64,000 bases of DNA from an uncultured Oscillospiraceae bacterium (GCA_900543395.1 UQQT01000005.1:18195-82194), one strand, 5' to 3'; positions 51,654 through 62,275 are shown, numbered from the stretch's first letter. Program-made: numbers and translations. The notes: generated by a model from the letters alone, not told the origin.

Positions 51654-51746
51654 GTATTTTTTAACAAAATTACTGTTTACAATTTATTCAAAATAATGAA
51701 ATTTATTTCGAGTGTGTTAAATCGACAAAAATGTGCATTATGTCGC

Positions 51747-51775
51747 TTGCTTTGTATAAATTAAACGTATATAAT
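51747..51775 (+). promoter_or_regulatory. Promoter of the 1796-residue secreted protein gene
   Basis: TTGCTT (51747-51752), 17 bp, TATAAT (51770-51775), followed by a leader of about 60 nt with AAAAGGAG. Confidence 0.6.
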
Positions 51776-51842
51776 AAGAGTGGAGTATATTACAGTGGTG
51801 TTTCTGTATATATCACAAAATTTTAAAAGGAGATGACACTAC

Positions 51843-54800
51843 ATGAAATTAACGAAAAAAGTTCTTTGTGTTTTACTTTCAACTGTTTTCTTATTTTCGG
51901 CAGTGTCCGTCGGTTTCGTCTCGTTTGCTGACAACGAACAGTTAGACGCGAGTTACAGCACTCTTGCCTACATGTTCTTTAAAACGCACACAGAGTCCTC
52001 CGGCGGTTATAACAAGACAGTGATCGACACTGATGAAAACGGCGTAAAAATTGCCAGCATTATACGCGACATGAATCAGTATACGGTCGAAAACAAACAG
52101 GGTGATTATGTTTATAATGACTCGAGTTTAAACACGGTTCGTTCGTTTGCCTACACCCATAAGGTTACGGCTCTTGACGACGGAACGAACAGTATCAGAA
52201 ACGCCGCGATTCAGTTCTATGCAATTGCGGACAATATCATGAGTACGACCTACGGCGTAGGAAATTACACTATCCCGATGGTGGCGGATACGGTCAAGGA
52301 CAGGCTTCGTATGATGAAGGATTACGACGGCAATTTCCTTTACTTCGACGAATATTCGTACTTCGTTGACGCTCTCGGCGAGCTTGTCGGCGTTTCGGAT
52401 CATAAGACGTATGAGATTGACGCGGACGGAACGATAACATGGTACAACGCGCAGAAACCCGACGGTACATGGTATTATGACCCCTCAATAAAGCCCGACG
52501 ATAAGTCCATCGCCGATAAAATAAAAGACGGCGAGTACGGCGAGGATCTCAGAAACAGACTTAAAAGCGGCGATATCGAAGAAAAAACGCTTTTCGATTA
52601 TCTTAACGTTGAGACCGTTATCGACTATTTCTGCGGTAACTGCACGACCGTAAACTCGGGCAACTGGTTCCATACTTACGAGTTCTACTGCCATACCGAT
52701 GTTAATACCGTTCTCCTTACCGAGGATATCAAACCCTCTCCCATCACCATCCGTTATCTCGACGTAACGTGGAGCATGGACAGAAGCTTCGACGACTCCG
52801 GAACGAGACCCCAGTATTATAATAAAGGATATACTATTGATAAAGACAGAAACACCATAGACAGATCGAGAATCGAGCTTTATACTCTTAAGAGCTCGCT
52901 TCAGCAGTATTTCTCAAAATACTACGGTCCCGATGCCAGCGTCGAAGGTGCATCCAAGCTTCAGGTTGAGACAAACTCCGACCTTATGACGAACGCGTAT
53001 AAGGATATCATGACTCATTACGACGTGTTCGATTCGATTTCAAACGAAGCGAAGATCAAGATTTTCGGTGACGACGCTTACAGCTACATCAACCTTGTAA
53101 CTCAGTTAAAGCCCATCGCCATGGAGCAGAAGTATCTTCCCTCAAGAACTGTCGGCGATTATATTGACAAGTCGACCGGCAAAGCCGTTACATACGACGT
53201 TACTCCCGGGAAAGTTACTACCATAGTTGACACTATCGACTCTCTTATGGCTAATAAGAAGCTCGGCGCTTCGCTTCATTCGTTCCTGCCTCCCGAGAAG
53301 GAGATTCTCGGCGGCAAGGATTACAGCACGCCCAAGGAAATGGTTATCAATATTCTTGACAACATGCTTTATCAGGATTCGATAATCAATCTTCTCTTAA
53401 AAACCATATATCCCATGCTCACCAACGTTATCGACGAAAATCTTAACGATGCGATGATTAAGGATGCTCTCGGAAGCGCGGGCTCCAACATTGTCGGCTG
53501 GCTTGTCGGTAACTCGGACGGATGGCAGGCGCTTGTTTACAAGCTCCTTATCCAGGAGGATATCGGTATCACTCCCTCGGGTATTGCCCGCTGTATGGCA
53601 AGAACCGGATTTGATAAGAAGTATCCCACCGTATTTGAGCAGTTAAAAGCCGCTAAGGGCGGTACCATCCAGTATGACGGATACTACGCCATCGGTAAAG
53701 AGGGCGACGAGTATATGGGTCAGAGATGGAAAGACGTTAACTTCGACACTCTCTACTGGGGCGTTAACGGCGACAGAGGTAAGTTCCAGGAGGCTCTTTC
53801 GGGCGTTCTTCTCGGCGCGGCTCCTCTTCTTGCGGCTGTTCTCGGTAACCAGCAGTTCGAAATTCTAGTTACCAAAATAGGTCTTAATCGTCTTTGGGCT
53901 AGAATCAAGGGCGCGCAGGGATGGAACGATATACTCCTTCCGCTGTTCGAAACTCTCGGAATCGACGAGTCCAACGGACTTGTAAATCAGACAGATTTTG
54001 AGCAGAGAGCAAAGATAATGATCAACAACTATCAGCAGTCGAACGTTACGGCGTTCATCAACCTGATAACAGGACCTCTCTTCAACTGGATTGAGAACGA
54101 TGTTCTCGATAACCCCGTTGAGACTGTTCTTTCGCTTCTTCCCAACATTTCATATTACCTTACTTCGGGTACTCTTCTTACCACCCTTAAAACATTCAAG
54201 CTCGTTATCAGCATCAAGTGGGGTGCTATCAACCCGGACGTTTATACTCTTAAAGTCGGCGATTTGCTGGGCGATAAGATTAACTTCCTTAACTCGCTTG
54301 ATAACGTTCTTAAGCTCGTATCTCTCGGCGCGGAGACCGGTAAGCCGATAATAGGCTACACGGCAAACGGTAAATCCGCCAACGGCGCTATATACACCGG
54401 TACGGCTCTTTACAAGACCAAGGATGAAGCTATTCTGGCTGCGAAAAAGGCCGGATGCGTTTCGAACTCTATCGAGACTGTCGGTATTACAGAGGCATAT
54501 TCCAATGTAAACGGCGACCTCTCACTCTATCCCGATTCGGAGTATACGGAGATTGTAACCGGACTTAATGCCGACGGCTCTATCAATACCGATATCGCGG
54601 TTCTTGAGGATATCGCATACTCCAACGCGGCAGGAGTTGTTCTCGACGCTGACGAGCTTACGACTACAGAGCTTCTTAACGAATACAAAAACAAGGTAAA
54701 GATTTATTACAGATATTACACTTATACCGATCCCAAGACAGGTAAGGAAACCACCTCACCGGATAAGCCCGGCGAAGATATCGCGTTCACATTAACCAGA

Positions 54801-57233
54801 ACAACGATAAAGCCTGCCGATACGATTAATTATAAGACCGTATATTCCGCGGTAATGGAGAAGAACAGCGTTTCGCTTCCCGCGCTTATGGATTATAAAC
54901 TCCAGGCAACCGGTACCGAGAGACAGGTTTCATCTCTGAGAAACACCGAAATAACAAATGATTACGGTAAATGGGATGCAAACACGAGAAAATACATTGA
55001 GATGAAGGTTGACGGACAGGAGTCCTACGGACTTGTTCTTCTGTACATCTTCCGTTACCTCTTCTCGGCTCTTAACTACAGAGCGTTCGACATGCAGGCC
55101 AACGATTTCGCTACAAACCTTACGCTCCTTGACGCGTTCGGACTCGGCGATACTCTTACAAAGAACCTCTTCTACGGTCTTAAGCTCGAAGACATTATCA
55201 ATAACGTAACGCTTAATCCCGACGAGGCTATTGCCGCTCTTTACGAACTGTTCTATACGAATGAATTCGGAAGCGTTCTCACCGTTCAGCAGAATACCGA
55301 CGGTACCAAATCGATCGTCGCAGGTAAGAATTACACTTACTACCTTGATCCCGTAGACTATAAGACGGATGAGCTTATGGAATACGCCGAGAAGTACAAC
55401 GACTATACCTTCGGTTCGGGCGTTCTCTATACGAAGTACTGGACTAAGGAAAACGCGCAGTATGTAACCAACAACCTTGACGGACTTGTTGAGAACGTAC
55501 TTGCAATGCTGAAGATAGAGGATCTCGATTCTCTTACCGGATTCCTTGAGGATAAACTCGCGGGATTCCTGTTTAACAATGAGATGCTTTCAAAGATTGC
55601 AAATCTCGTTTACGGCATGATCGGCGGACTTAATCTCGAATCACTGCTTAACAACGCGCTTGATATCGACTATTCGAAGCAGGCACTTGCCGACGCTCTT
55701 GACTATGAGTTCAAGTACACCGACGAAAACGGCAATCTCAAGACTGTATTTGCGGCCGGCTGGATAAGATCCGACGCGAATAAGCCTCTTGAGGACGGCA
55801 CGGTAAAGGGCAACACATACGATAAGAATACGTTCTATCAGACCGGTATCAACGAAGAGACCGGCGAGGATATGTTCGTAGCTATCGACTGGGGTTATAA
55901 TAATCCCGAGATTACCTCGAGATATTCCGGACGTGAAATCTTCTTAAGAGCAATCAGCGCGCTTGCTTCGCCCCTGTCGCTTCTTATCAGATTCCTCGCT
56001 CTTGACGAAAATCTTTCGATATTCGATCTTGTAACAATCCCCGGATATGCAGGCTACTATTACGCATGGATTCCTCTTATGGAGGCTATTACGGCAGACA
56101 GCGACCTTATCACATATCAGGATTATTACACGAGAGTATATGCGGGTGAGAGCGTTGTTTCTCAGAACTGCGACTGTATCTACTACTTCCTTAAACCGCT
56201 GTTCACATTCGTTGAGGAGCTCCTTGCGGATCCCGTATCCGTACTTCTCAATATGATACCGAACCTCATGTTCTTTATCACAATCGGCGGACTTAACGAT
56301 ACTATCAACAATCTTCTTCACTTCGTATACGTTCTTCTCGACATACTTCAGCCCGTATACGACGCATACCCGCTTATCAACAAGTTCCTGTCGAACCTTA
56401 AGGTCGGCGGAATGGTTCTCAACCTTGCGGTGCCTCTTGACTTCGACGCTAACCAGCTTATCAACTCGCTTATAGAATCTCTCGTCGGAACGGCTCTCTC
56501 GTTCGATATCAAGAATAAAAATATTGTTCTCGGTAAGCACATGGAGACGAAGGAGCAGCCCAAGCTTGACGCAGACGGCAACCAGATTCTCGACGCAGAC
56601 GGCAACGTTATAATGGAACAGGTTGAGGTTGAGGTTATCGATTACGCGGTAGGCAAGCTTAACATCTCGCTTCCGTACATCGATCTTTCGACTCTGTGCG
56701 TAGGTACTCTTACAAAGGTAACCTCGAAGAATAACGAGCAGATTATATTCCTTAATTCTGCGGGAGGTGCAGACCTTCTGACGCTGGCGTTGAGGCTTGT
56801 AATGCAGACGCTGTTCTATCAGGCGAACGCAATTAATTTGAGTAACTTCCTGATTACGTTCTGTATGCTTGACAAGGAGGATTCAACCCTTCTTACCAAT
56901 ATCTTCAAGTTCCTTAACGAGGCCGCCAACAACAACGAGATACCCGATAAGATTATGGGCTTCCTGTTCCAGCTTATCTCGTTCCTCGTTCCTATCGCGG
57001 ATAATCTCGGCGACAGATTCAGAAAGGTTGACTTCAGCATAACCGACCTGTTTAAGGCGTTCGGTACGGATAACTTCATGAAGTACCTTCAGGCGCTGCT
57101 CAATGCAGGCGGAAACAGCACCGAAAAGCTTTCGCTCATTGCAAGAATAATGAGAATGATAGTTGCTTTGTTCCAGAAGATTGCACTCTTCTTCAAGAGC
57201 CTGTTCGGCGGAGTTAAAACCGTCACCGCCTGA
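51843..57233 (+). CDS. Giant secreted protein, no recognised domain
   Basis: 1796 residues with a clear signal peptide (LTKKVLCVLLSTVFLFSAVS..., cut near SFA). After that I recognise no enzyme, binding or anchoring domain. Hydrophobic helices alternate with polar loops in the manner of repeats (segments such as NIVGWLVGNSDGWQALVYKLL, ALFNWIENDVLDNPVETVLSLLP and FVEELLADPVSVLLNMIPNLM recur), with D/N-P-V motifs. The C-terminal ~20 residues are amphipathic (RMIVALFQKIALFFKSLFGG). No sortase motif or dockerin, so attachment is unknown. Codon use is regular, so it is expressed. Its neighbour 228 bp downstream is also secreted. Confidence 0.8.
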   Translation: MKLTKKVLCVLLSTVFLFSAVSVGFVSFADNEQLDASYSTLAYMFFKTHTESSGGYNKTVIDTDENGVKIASIIRDMNQYTVENKQGDYVYNDSSLNTVRSFAYTHKVTALDDGTNSIRNAAIQFYAIADNIMSTTYGVGNYTIPMVADTVKDRLRMMKDYDGNFLYFDEYSYFVDALGELVGVSDHKTYEIDADGTITWYNAQKPDGTWYYDPSIKPDDKSIADKIKDGEYGEDLRNRLKSGDIEEKTLFDYLNVETVIDYFCGNCTTVNSGNWFHTYEFYCHTDVNTVLLTEDIKPSPITIRYLDVTWSMDRSFDDSGTRPQYYNKGYTIDKDRNTIDRSRIELYTLKSSLQQYFSKYYGPDASVEGASKLQVETNSDLMTNAYKDIMTHYDVFDSISNEAKIKIFGDDAYSYINLVTQLKPIAMEQKYLPSRTVGDYIDKSTGKAVTYDVTPGKVTTIVDTIDSLMANKKLGASLHSFLPPEKEILGGKDYSTPKEMVINILDNMLYQDSIINLLLKTIYPMLTNVIDENLNDAMIKDALGSAGSNIVGWLVGNSDGWQALVYKLLIQEDIGITPSGIARCMARTGFDKKYPTVFEQLKAAKGGTIQYDGYYAIGKEGDEYMGQRWKDVNFDTLYWGVNGDRGKFQEALSGVLLGAAPLLAAVLGNQQFEILVTKIGLNRLWARIKGAQGWNDILLPLFETLGIDESNGLVNQTDFEQRAKIMINNYQQSNVTAFINLITGPLFNWIENDVLDNPVETVLSLLPNISYYLTSGTLLTTLKTFKLVISIKWGAINPDVYTLKVGDLLGDKINFLNSLDNVLKLVSLGAETGKPIIGYTANGKSANGAIYTGTALYKTKDEAILAAKKAGCVSNSIETVGITEAYSNVNGDLSLYPDSEYTEIVTGLNADGSINTDIAVLEDIAYSNAAGVVLDADELTTTELLNEYKNKVKIYYRYYTYTDPKTGKETTSPDKPGEDIAFTLTRTTIKPADTINYKTVYSAVMEKNSVSLPALMDYKLQATGTERQVSSLRNTEITNDYGKWDANTRKYIEMKVDGQESYGLVLLYIFRYLFSALNYRAFDMQANDFATNLTLLDAFGLGDTLTKNLFYGLKLEDIINNVTLNPDEAIAALYELFYTNEFGSVLTVQQNTDGTKSIVAGKNYTYYLDPVDYKTDELMEYAEKYNDYTFGSGVLYTKYWTKENAQYVTNNLDGLVENVLAMLKIEDLDSLTGFLEDKLAGFLFNNEMLSKIANLVYGMIGGLNLESLLNNALDIDYSKQALADALDYEFKYTDENGNLKTVFAAGWIRSDANKPLEDGTVKGNTYDKNTFYQTGINEETGEDMFVAIDWGYNNPEITSRYSGREIFLRAISALASPLSLLIRFLALDENLSIFDLVTIPGYAGYYYAWIPLMEAITADSDLITYQDYYTRVYAGESVVSQNCDCIYYFLKPLFTFVEELLADPVSVLLNMIPNLMFFITIGGLNDTINNLLHFVYVLLDILQPVYDAYPLINKFLSNLKVGGMVLNLAVPLDFDANQLINSLIESLVGTALSFDIKNKNIVLGKHMETKEQPKLDADGNQILDADGNVIMEQVEVEVIDYAVGKLNISLPYIDLSTLCVGTLTKVTSKNNEQIIFLNSAGGADLLTLALRLVMQTLFYQANAINLSNFLITFCMLDKEDSTLLTNIFKFLNEAANNNEIPDKIMGFLFQLISFLVPIADNLGDRFRKVDFSITDLFKAFGTDNFMKYLQALLNAGGNSTEKLSLIARIMRMIVALFQKIALFFKSLFGGVKTVTA

Positions 57234-57273
57234 ACTCAGGCATGTGACAGCATGACAGTATAATATGAATCGG

Positions 57274-57305
57274 GCGTCCGGCATTTCTGCCGGGCGCTCT
57301 TTTTC
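57274..57305 (+). terminator. Terminator of the giant secreted protein gene
   Basis: GCGTCCGGC / GCCGGGCGC stem then CTC and five T residues. Confidence 0.85.
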
Positions 57306-57461
57306 TGCATTCTTATTCTTTTTCGGTAAAATTGTTTCGATATGAAATTATAAAAACTGCCCGTTTGGATAGGGTAAAATGTCATATAATATTGTATAAT
57401 AAATTTGTAAAATAATATTTTATAATATTGTTATTTTTAATTAATAAGGAGGCATTAATTT

Positions 57462-60400
57462 ATGAAAAGAATTAAAAGCACACTGAGTATAATTCTTACT
57501 TTGCTTATGGTACTTTCAATCTTACCTCTCGGATTGATTCCCGCGTCTGCTGCTTCCACCGGACCGGAGTGGTTAACCGTAGCAGGCAAAAGCTATCGGC
57601 TGGGTGAAGATACTCTTCCTGCAGGACTTTCGTTTGACTCGGGAGATACGCTTACGCTCAATAATTATACCGGCGGAGCAATATCGCTTGAGGCGGGCGG
57701 TGTCGACCCCTCGCACTATCAGGCGTTTATCAAGCTTATCGGAAAAAACGTAATTTCGACAAGCACGGGAAACGAAATTTACATGAAGAATTCAAATGCT
57801 GCGCTGTATTCACAGGGTGAGCTGACTATCTCCGGAGATAATAACGCTTCGCTCAGCATAAATTTCGACAGCAGAGTATCAGGCGTCGATTTGTACGGCA
57901 TTTATGTTGACAAACAGTATATAGGCGGCACCGGCGAAGAGAATCCTAAAAAGAATTTCACCGTAAGCGATGCGTGCTCCGTAAACGTATTTTTATCATC
58001 CTCTGATGACGGCGGAGAAATGTGCGGAGTATATGCCGGAAACATCAGGGTTTACTCAAACAGCGCTCTTGACATTGAGGTTGAGGATATTCAGAAATTC
58101 AGACGGTATGTTTACGCTGCTTATTCAAGAGGATATTTCGATATCAATACAAACAAATGGGTACGACTTGACGTTTTCGGAGATGAAAGCTCTCAGGCAA
58201 TATGCGAGACTTCCAACGTAAGTCCCGTTATTTCAAGATCATCCTCGATTTATCTGAAAAGCTATGACGCTCCTAATTTCAACGACACCTCGCACGGAGT
58301 AAGATTTCCTTCCGGCGTTACGGAAAACGACTTTGTTAAGTCTGTCTTTGATGGAAATTATACGTCGTATGTGTCAAAAACGAGTACGCTGATTAAGCCG
58401 ATAACCGCCGGTGATGTTGAGTCTGCGTTTAATTACCCCGTAATAAACAGCAACTTTAACAGTAACCTAAGAAGCGATAAGTTCTACGGAAGCGTACAAT
58501 GGTGTTATAAGATGAGCAGTATGCCTCTGCCCAAAGATACAATTGCCGTCGCGGGCGAGTCTTATAATGCAAAAATGTCACTTGTTCCCAAGGCGGGATA
58601 TAAGCTCGACAGCTCTGCTCTCAGCCAGGCTCAGCTTCACAGCGTTTTCAAAAACAGAGACGGAAATATGCAGTATTATTATGTTCCGTCCTCGTCGTCC
58701 GGCAATTACAGCTACGGTTTTATCGGCGGTACGTTTAAGGCGGAAAAAATCAAGGTTGACCGTATCGTTATTAAGGATGCAGGAGTCCCGGTATCGGGTC
58801 AGACACTGCCCTCCACGTTTACCGTAGACAGCAACGCGCCTTATGAGTATCGTCATGCGAAATGGTTTGATGAGACGGAAAATAGATGGGCCGACGGTGA
58901 AAAAGCAAAGCAGGGCCACACGTATGTCTTTTATCCCTATGTAAAAATAAAGGATAAAACCGCATACACATTTGACGCTCTGTCAAACATAACAGCATCG
59001 GTCAACGGAAATGAGTACACAGAGATTTTCCCCGGATCCACAGACCCGGCGGCCGAAATCGTTTGCGTAAAGAGTATGCGATATACCGCAAATCAAACTC
59101 TGATAAGAGACATAACGATAGATACCGCATACGACCCCGTGGCAGGTGAACTTGCTGTTCCTGCGCATATTCTGCCCGATGACGCACCGTATGAGGTCGA
59201 CACAGCCGAGGAAAACGGATGGTACGACAGCACTGCCGGTGAAATGATTACCAAGAAGGACGGAAATCATCTTGAGTTCCAGACCGGACATAAATATGTA
59301 TACATAATCAATTTAAAGACAAAGGATCCGTCAAAGTTCGTGTTTGACAGTAAGGAGAATCTTAATGTCAAAATGGACGGCGGCGACGTCGGACTTGTTG
59401 TAAATTACGGCGGAAATTCTCTCTATGTGGTTTCATTGTCTTATACTATTTACAACAAGATTAATACTGTCGAGATATCCGGAGTTAAAGCTCCCGCTGC
59501 CGGCGAAAAGGCAGATAATACGCTCAAGGTTCCCGACGACGCACTGTATTCGGCGGAAGGACATTGGTTCTGCGTTACCGACGGTGAAAAGAAAATGACC
59601 GACGCCGATAAGTTCGAATACGGCAAATCCTACGAGTACAGAGTAACGGCAAACGCAACAGGACCGGCAGGTATAACCAAATTCTCCGATACGATTGTCA
59701 TGAGAATAAATCTTACCGACGGAAGGATAAGTGCCGACACTGCCAACTTCACCTGGGCTGATTTTACATATAAATTCGGAGTATTAAAGTGCGAGCATTC
59801 TCTTTCCGACTGGAAAACCGACAAGGAAAACCATTGGAAGGAGTGCGGAAATTGCAAAGAAAAGCTTGAGAGTGCAAAGCACGTTGAAAGCGACTGGATA
59901 ATCGATAAGGCCGCAACAACGCAGGCGGAGGGCGAAAAACACATCGAATGCACCGTATGTAAATATGTAATCAAGACAGAAAAAATCGACAAGCTGCCCG
60001 ATACGCATTCGCATTCGTATTCCGATTGGAAGTACGATAAGGATAATCACTGGAAGGAGTGCTCATGTGGAGATAAGACTCAGCTTGCAAAGCACACCGA
60101 AAGCGATTGGATAATCGACAAGGCCGCAACAGCGCAGGCGGAGGGCGAAAAGCATATCGAATGCACCGTATGTAAAGCCGTACTCAAGACGGAGAAAATC
60201 GATAAGATCTCCGATACCCATGAGCATTCGTATTCCGATTGGAAGTACGATAAGGATAATCACTGGAAGGAGTGCTCGTGCGGAGACAAGACTCAGCTTG
60301 CAAAGCACACCGAAAGCGATTGGATAATCGACAAAGAGGCGACAAAAGAGGCGGAGGGCGAAAAGCATATCGAGTGTACCGTCTGCAAGGCCGTGATAAA

Positions 60401-60632
60401 AACCGAAAAGATAGATAAAATCGCAGACGAACCCGTTTTGCGCGGGGACATCGACGGCAACGGCAAGGTCAACGCCGCGGACGCAAGACTTGCTCTCAGA
60501 ATTTCCGCGAAGCTCGAATCGCCTACCGATTTACAGATTAAAGCGGGCGATCTCGACGCGGACGGAAAGATATCCGCAAAAGAGGCGAGAATGATACTAA
60601 GATTCGCCGCAAGACTTGAAAAAGAAATCTGA
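57462..60632 (+). CDS. Secreted multidomain protein with 71-residue repeats and C-terminal dockerin
   Basis: 1056 residues. Signal peptide (LSIILTLLMVLSILPLGLIPASA). Residues ~30-285 are beta-strand-rich, with short asparagine/serine turns resembling a beta-helix or carbohydrate-binding domain; 290-750 hold further beta-sandwich-like modules, including TVAVDR/KAEKIKVDRIVIKDAG-like strands and two homologous VPAHIL/TLPSTF segments. Residues ~778-990 are three repeats of about 71 residues with DNHWKEC and HIECTVCK. The C terminus is a dockerin with DIDGNGKVNAADARLALR and DLDADGKISAKEARMILR. AAGGAGG precedes the ATG. Probably a surface or cellulosome-like complex component. Confidence 0.85.
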   Translation: MKRIKSTLSIILTLLMVLSILPLGLIPASAASTGPEWLTVAGKSYRLGEDTLPAGLSFDSGDTLTLNNYTGGAISLEAGGVDPSHYQAFIKLIGKNVISTSTGNEIYMKNSNAALYSQGELTISGDNNASLSINFDSRVSGVDLYGIYVDKQYIGGTGEENPKKNFTVSDACSVNVFLSSSDDGGEMCGVYAGNIRVYSNSALDIEVEDIQKFRRYVYAAYSRGYFDINTNKWVRLDVFGDESSQAICETSNVSPVISRSSSIYLKSYDAPNFNDTSHGVRFPSGVTENDFVKSVFDGNYTSYVSKTSTLIKPITAGDVESAFNYPVINSNFNSNLRSDKFYGSVQWCYKMSSMPLPKDTIAVAGESYNAKMSLVPKAGYKLDSSALSQAQLHSVFKNRDGNMQYYYVPSSSSGNYSYGFIGGTFKAEKIKVDRIVIKDAGVPVSGQTLPSTFTVDSNAPYEYRHAKWFDETENRWADGEKAKQGHTYVFYPYVKIKDKTAYTFDALSNITASVNGNEYTEIFPGSTDPAAEIVCVKSMRYTANQTLIRDITIDTAYDPVAGELAVPAHILPDDAPYEVDTAEENGWYDSTAGEMITKKDGNHLEFQTGHKYVYIINLKTKDPSKFVFDSKENLNVKMDGGDVGLVVNYGGNSLYVVSLSYTIYNKINTVEISGVKAPAAGEKADNTLKVPDDALYSAEGHWFCVTDGEKKMTDADKFEYGKSYEYRVTANATGPAGITKFSDTIVMRINLTDGRISADTANFTWADFTYKFGVLKCEHSLSDWKTDKENHWKECGNCKEKLESAKHVESDWIIDKAATTQAEGEKHIECTVCKYVIKTEKIDKLPDTHSHSYSDWKYDKDNHWKECSCGDKTQLAKHTESDWIIDKAATAQAEGEKHIECTVCKAVLKTEKIDKISDTHEHSYSDWKYDKDNHWKECSCGDKTQLAKHTESDWIIDKEATKEAEGEKHIECTVCKAVIKTEKIDKIADEPVLRGDIDGNGKVNAADARLALRISAKLESPTDLQIKAGDLDADGKISAKEARMILRFAARLEKEI
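59795..60436 (+). repeat. Three tandem 213-216 bp coding repeats
   Basis: Units begin at 59795, 60011 and 60224 (steps 216 and 213 bp) and encode ~71 residues each. The second and third are nearly identical at the DNA level, the first is diverged. Each codes for a block with DNHWKEC, E-x-DWIIDK and HIECTVCK. Recent duplication or recombination inside the gene is likely. Confidence 0.9.
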
Positions 60633-60664
60633 CATTTTCTTTAAATTCAAACATTAAATAACGG

Positions 60665-60703
60665 CAAAAGGCGCGCGGATGTTACTCTGCGTGCCTTTTG
60701 TTT
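60665..60703 (+). terminator. Terminator of the dockerin protein gene
   Basis: CAAAAGGC / GCCTTTTG stem enclosing a GC-rich imperfect inner stem, 33 bp after the stop, then TTTC. Confidence 0.8.
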
Positions 60704-60818
60704 CAGCTTGTCGAAAAAGTAGTTTTCGGCAAGCTGTGAGACTGTCGGGAATGTGCCTGAATTTCGTTTTCTTCCGAGCGTCGCTGTACAAAAGTACCGC
60801 AGCGAGAAAAAAACGAAA
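60704..60818. repeat. Structured intergenic palindromes
   Basis: Two long dyads: CAGCTTGTCGAAAA / TTTTCGGCAAGCTG (60704-60736, 13 of 14 paired) and a composite hairpin TTTCGTTTT...TCGCTGTAC AAAA GTACCGCAGCGA...AAAACGAAA (60762-60818). No protein is coded. It looks like a dispersed palindromic element; the CTCGC...GTAC...GTAC pattern loosely recurs at 18591-18613. With the flanking hairpins it fills the 389-bp gap 60633-61021. Confidence 0.55.
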
Positions 60819-60823
60819 AACGC

Positions 60824-60857
60824 AAATGCCCCGAAATCATCAGGTTTCGGGGCATTT
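60824..60857. terminator. Perfect 13-bp hairpin
   Basis: AAATGCCCCGAAA / TTTCGGGGCATTT with an 8-nt loop. Terminator-like in shape; the clearest T-rich tract after it is on the minus strand. Confidence 0.5.
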
Positions 60858-60967
60858 CATTAAAAAATCAAAATATGTTTGCAAATAATCAATAAAAAAC
60901 TTTTTTCTGATATAACAAAACATAACGTGTCTTTAAGGTGTGGTTCAGGTGCTTTATCGACAGTCTA

Positions 60968-60996
60968 AAACGCTTTCCCTCACAAGAGAAAGCGTC
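60968..60996 (-). terminator. glyA terminator
   Basis: Minus strand ACGCTTTC / GAAAGCGT stem followed by TTTTAG, about 25 bp past the glyA stop. Confidence 0.75.
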
Positions 60997-61021
60997 TTTG
61001 CTTTTAATTAATAAATATTAA

Positions 61022-62275
61022 TTATTCGTAAAGAGGATATTTGTCCGTAAGAGCCTTGACCCTGTTTGCAATCTCCTCTTTTTTATTGTCAAAATCATAT
61101 ATGCAGTCGGCGATACAGTCGGCGATAACCTTCATATCGGACGTACCCATACCTCTCGTCGTAACTGCGGGTGTGCCGATGCGGATTCCGCTCGTGATAA
61201 ACGGACTGCGCTTTTCGTTGGGAACGGTATTCTTATTAACGGTGATACATACCTCGTCAAGCTTGTTTTCAAGCTCCTTGCCCGTGCATTCCTCGTCGGA
61301 GAGGTCGATAAGAATTAGGTGATTGTCCGTTCCGCCCGAAACCATTTTAACTCCTCTTGCATCCAGAGCCTCGGCAAGAGCCTTTGCGTTGGCGACGACA
61401 GACGCCGCATAGCTTCTGAACGAATCCGTCAGAGCTTCGCCGAAGCAAACAGCCTTAGCCGCAATAATATGCTCGAGCGGTCCGCCCTGAATTCCGGGGA
61501 ATATATTTTTATTTATCTTCTTTGCGTATTCCTCGTTATTTGTAAGAATAAGACCGCCTCTCGGTCCTCTTAACGTCTTATGCGTAGTAGAGGTAACAAC
61601 GTCCGCATATTCTACGGGATTCATGTGAACTCCGCCCGCGACAAGTCCGGCGATATGCGCCATGTCGACCATTAAAAGCGCGCCGTTTTCATGCGCTATA
61701 TCGGCAAGCATGTCGAAACGAATCTCTCTCGGATATGCGCTCGCACCTGCTACAATCATCTTAGGCTTAAGCTCCGCGACCTTATCGGCAAGGGCATAGT
61801 AATCTATAAAACCGTCGTCGTTTACGCCGTACGAAACAAAGTTATAAAGACGTCCGCTGAAATTTACGGGGCTTCCGTGCGTAAGGTGTCCGCCCTGCGA
61901 GAGATCCATGCCCATTACGGTGTCGCCCGGCTCAAGAAGTGAGAAGTAAACCGCCATATTAGCCTGTGAACCGCTGTGAGGCTGAACGTTTGCGAACTTT
62001 GCGCCGAAGAGTCTGCACGCTCTCTCTATCGCGAGATTTTCGACTATATCGACATCCTGACATCCGCCGTAGTATCTTTTTCCGGGATAGCCCTCGGCGT
62101 ATTTATTTGTGAGCACGCTTCCCGCCGCCGCCATAACTGCGGGCGAAACAATGTTTTCGCTCGCTATAAGCTCTATATTGCTTCTCTGACGCTCAAGCTC
62201 TTTCTGCATAGCGTCGGCGACCTGCGCGTCGGTTTTTGATATAAGACCTATATCGTCAAGCATATTTTTATACAT
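61022..62275 (-). CDS. glyA: Serine hydroxymethyltransferase
   Basis: 417 residues from the ATG at 62275; two in-frame TTG codons precede it, but GGGAG lies at a good distance for the ATG. Converts serine and tetrahydrofolate to glycine and methylene-THF. PLP lysine in TSTTHKTLRGPRGG, plus IELIASENIVS, NKYAEGYPGKRYYGG and VQPHSGSQANMAVY. Monocistronic. Confidence 0.97.
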   Translation of the reverse strand: MYKNMLDDIGLISKTDAQVADAMQKELERQRSNIELIASENIVSPAVMAAAGSVLTNKYAEGYPGKRYYGGCQDVDIVENLAIERACRLFGAKFANVQPHSGSQANMAVYFSLLEPGDTVMGMDLSQGGHLTHGSPVNFSGRLYNFVSYGVNDDGFIDYYALADKVAELKPKMIVAGASAYPREIRFDMLADIAHENGALLMVDMAHIAGLVAGGVHMNPVEYADVVTSTTHKTLRGPRGGLILTNNEEYAKKINKNIFPGIQGGPLEHIIAAKAVCFGEALTDSFRSYAASVVANAKALAEALDARGVKMVSGGTDNHLILIDLSDEECTGKELENKLDEVCITVNKNTVPNEKRSPFITSGIRIGTPAVTTRGMGTSDMKVIADCIADCIYDFDNKKEEIANRVKALTDKYPLYE

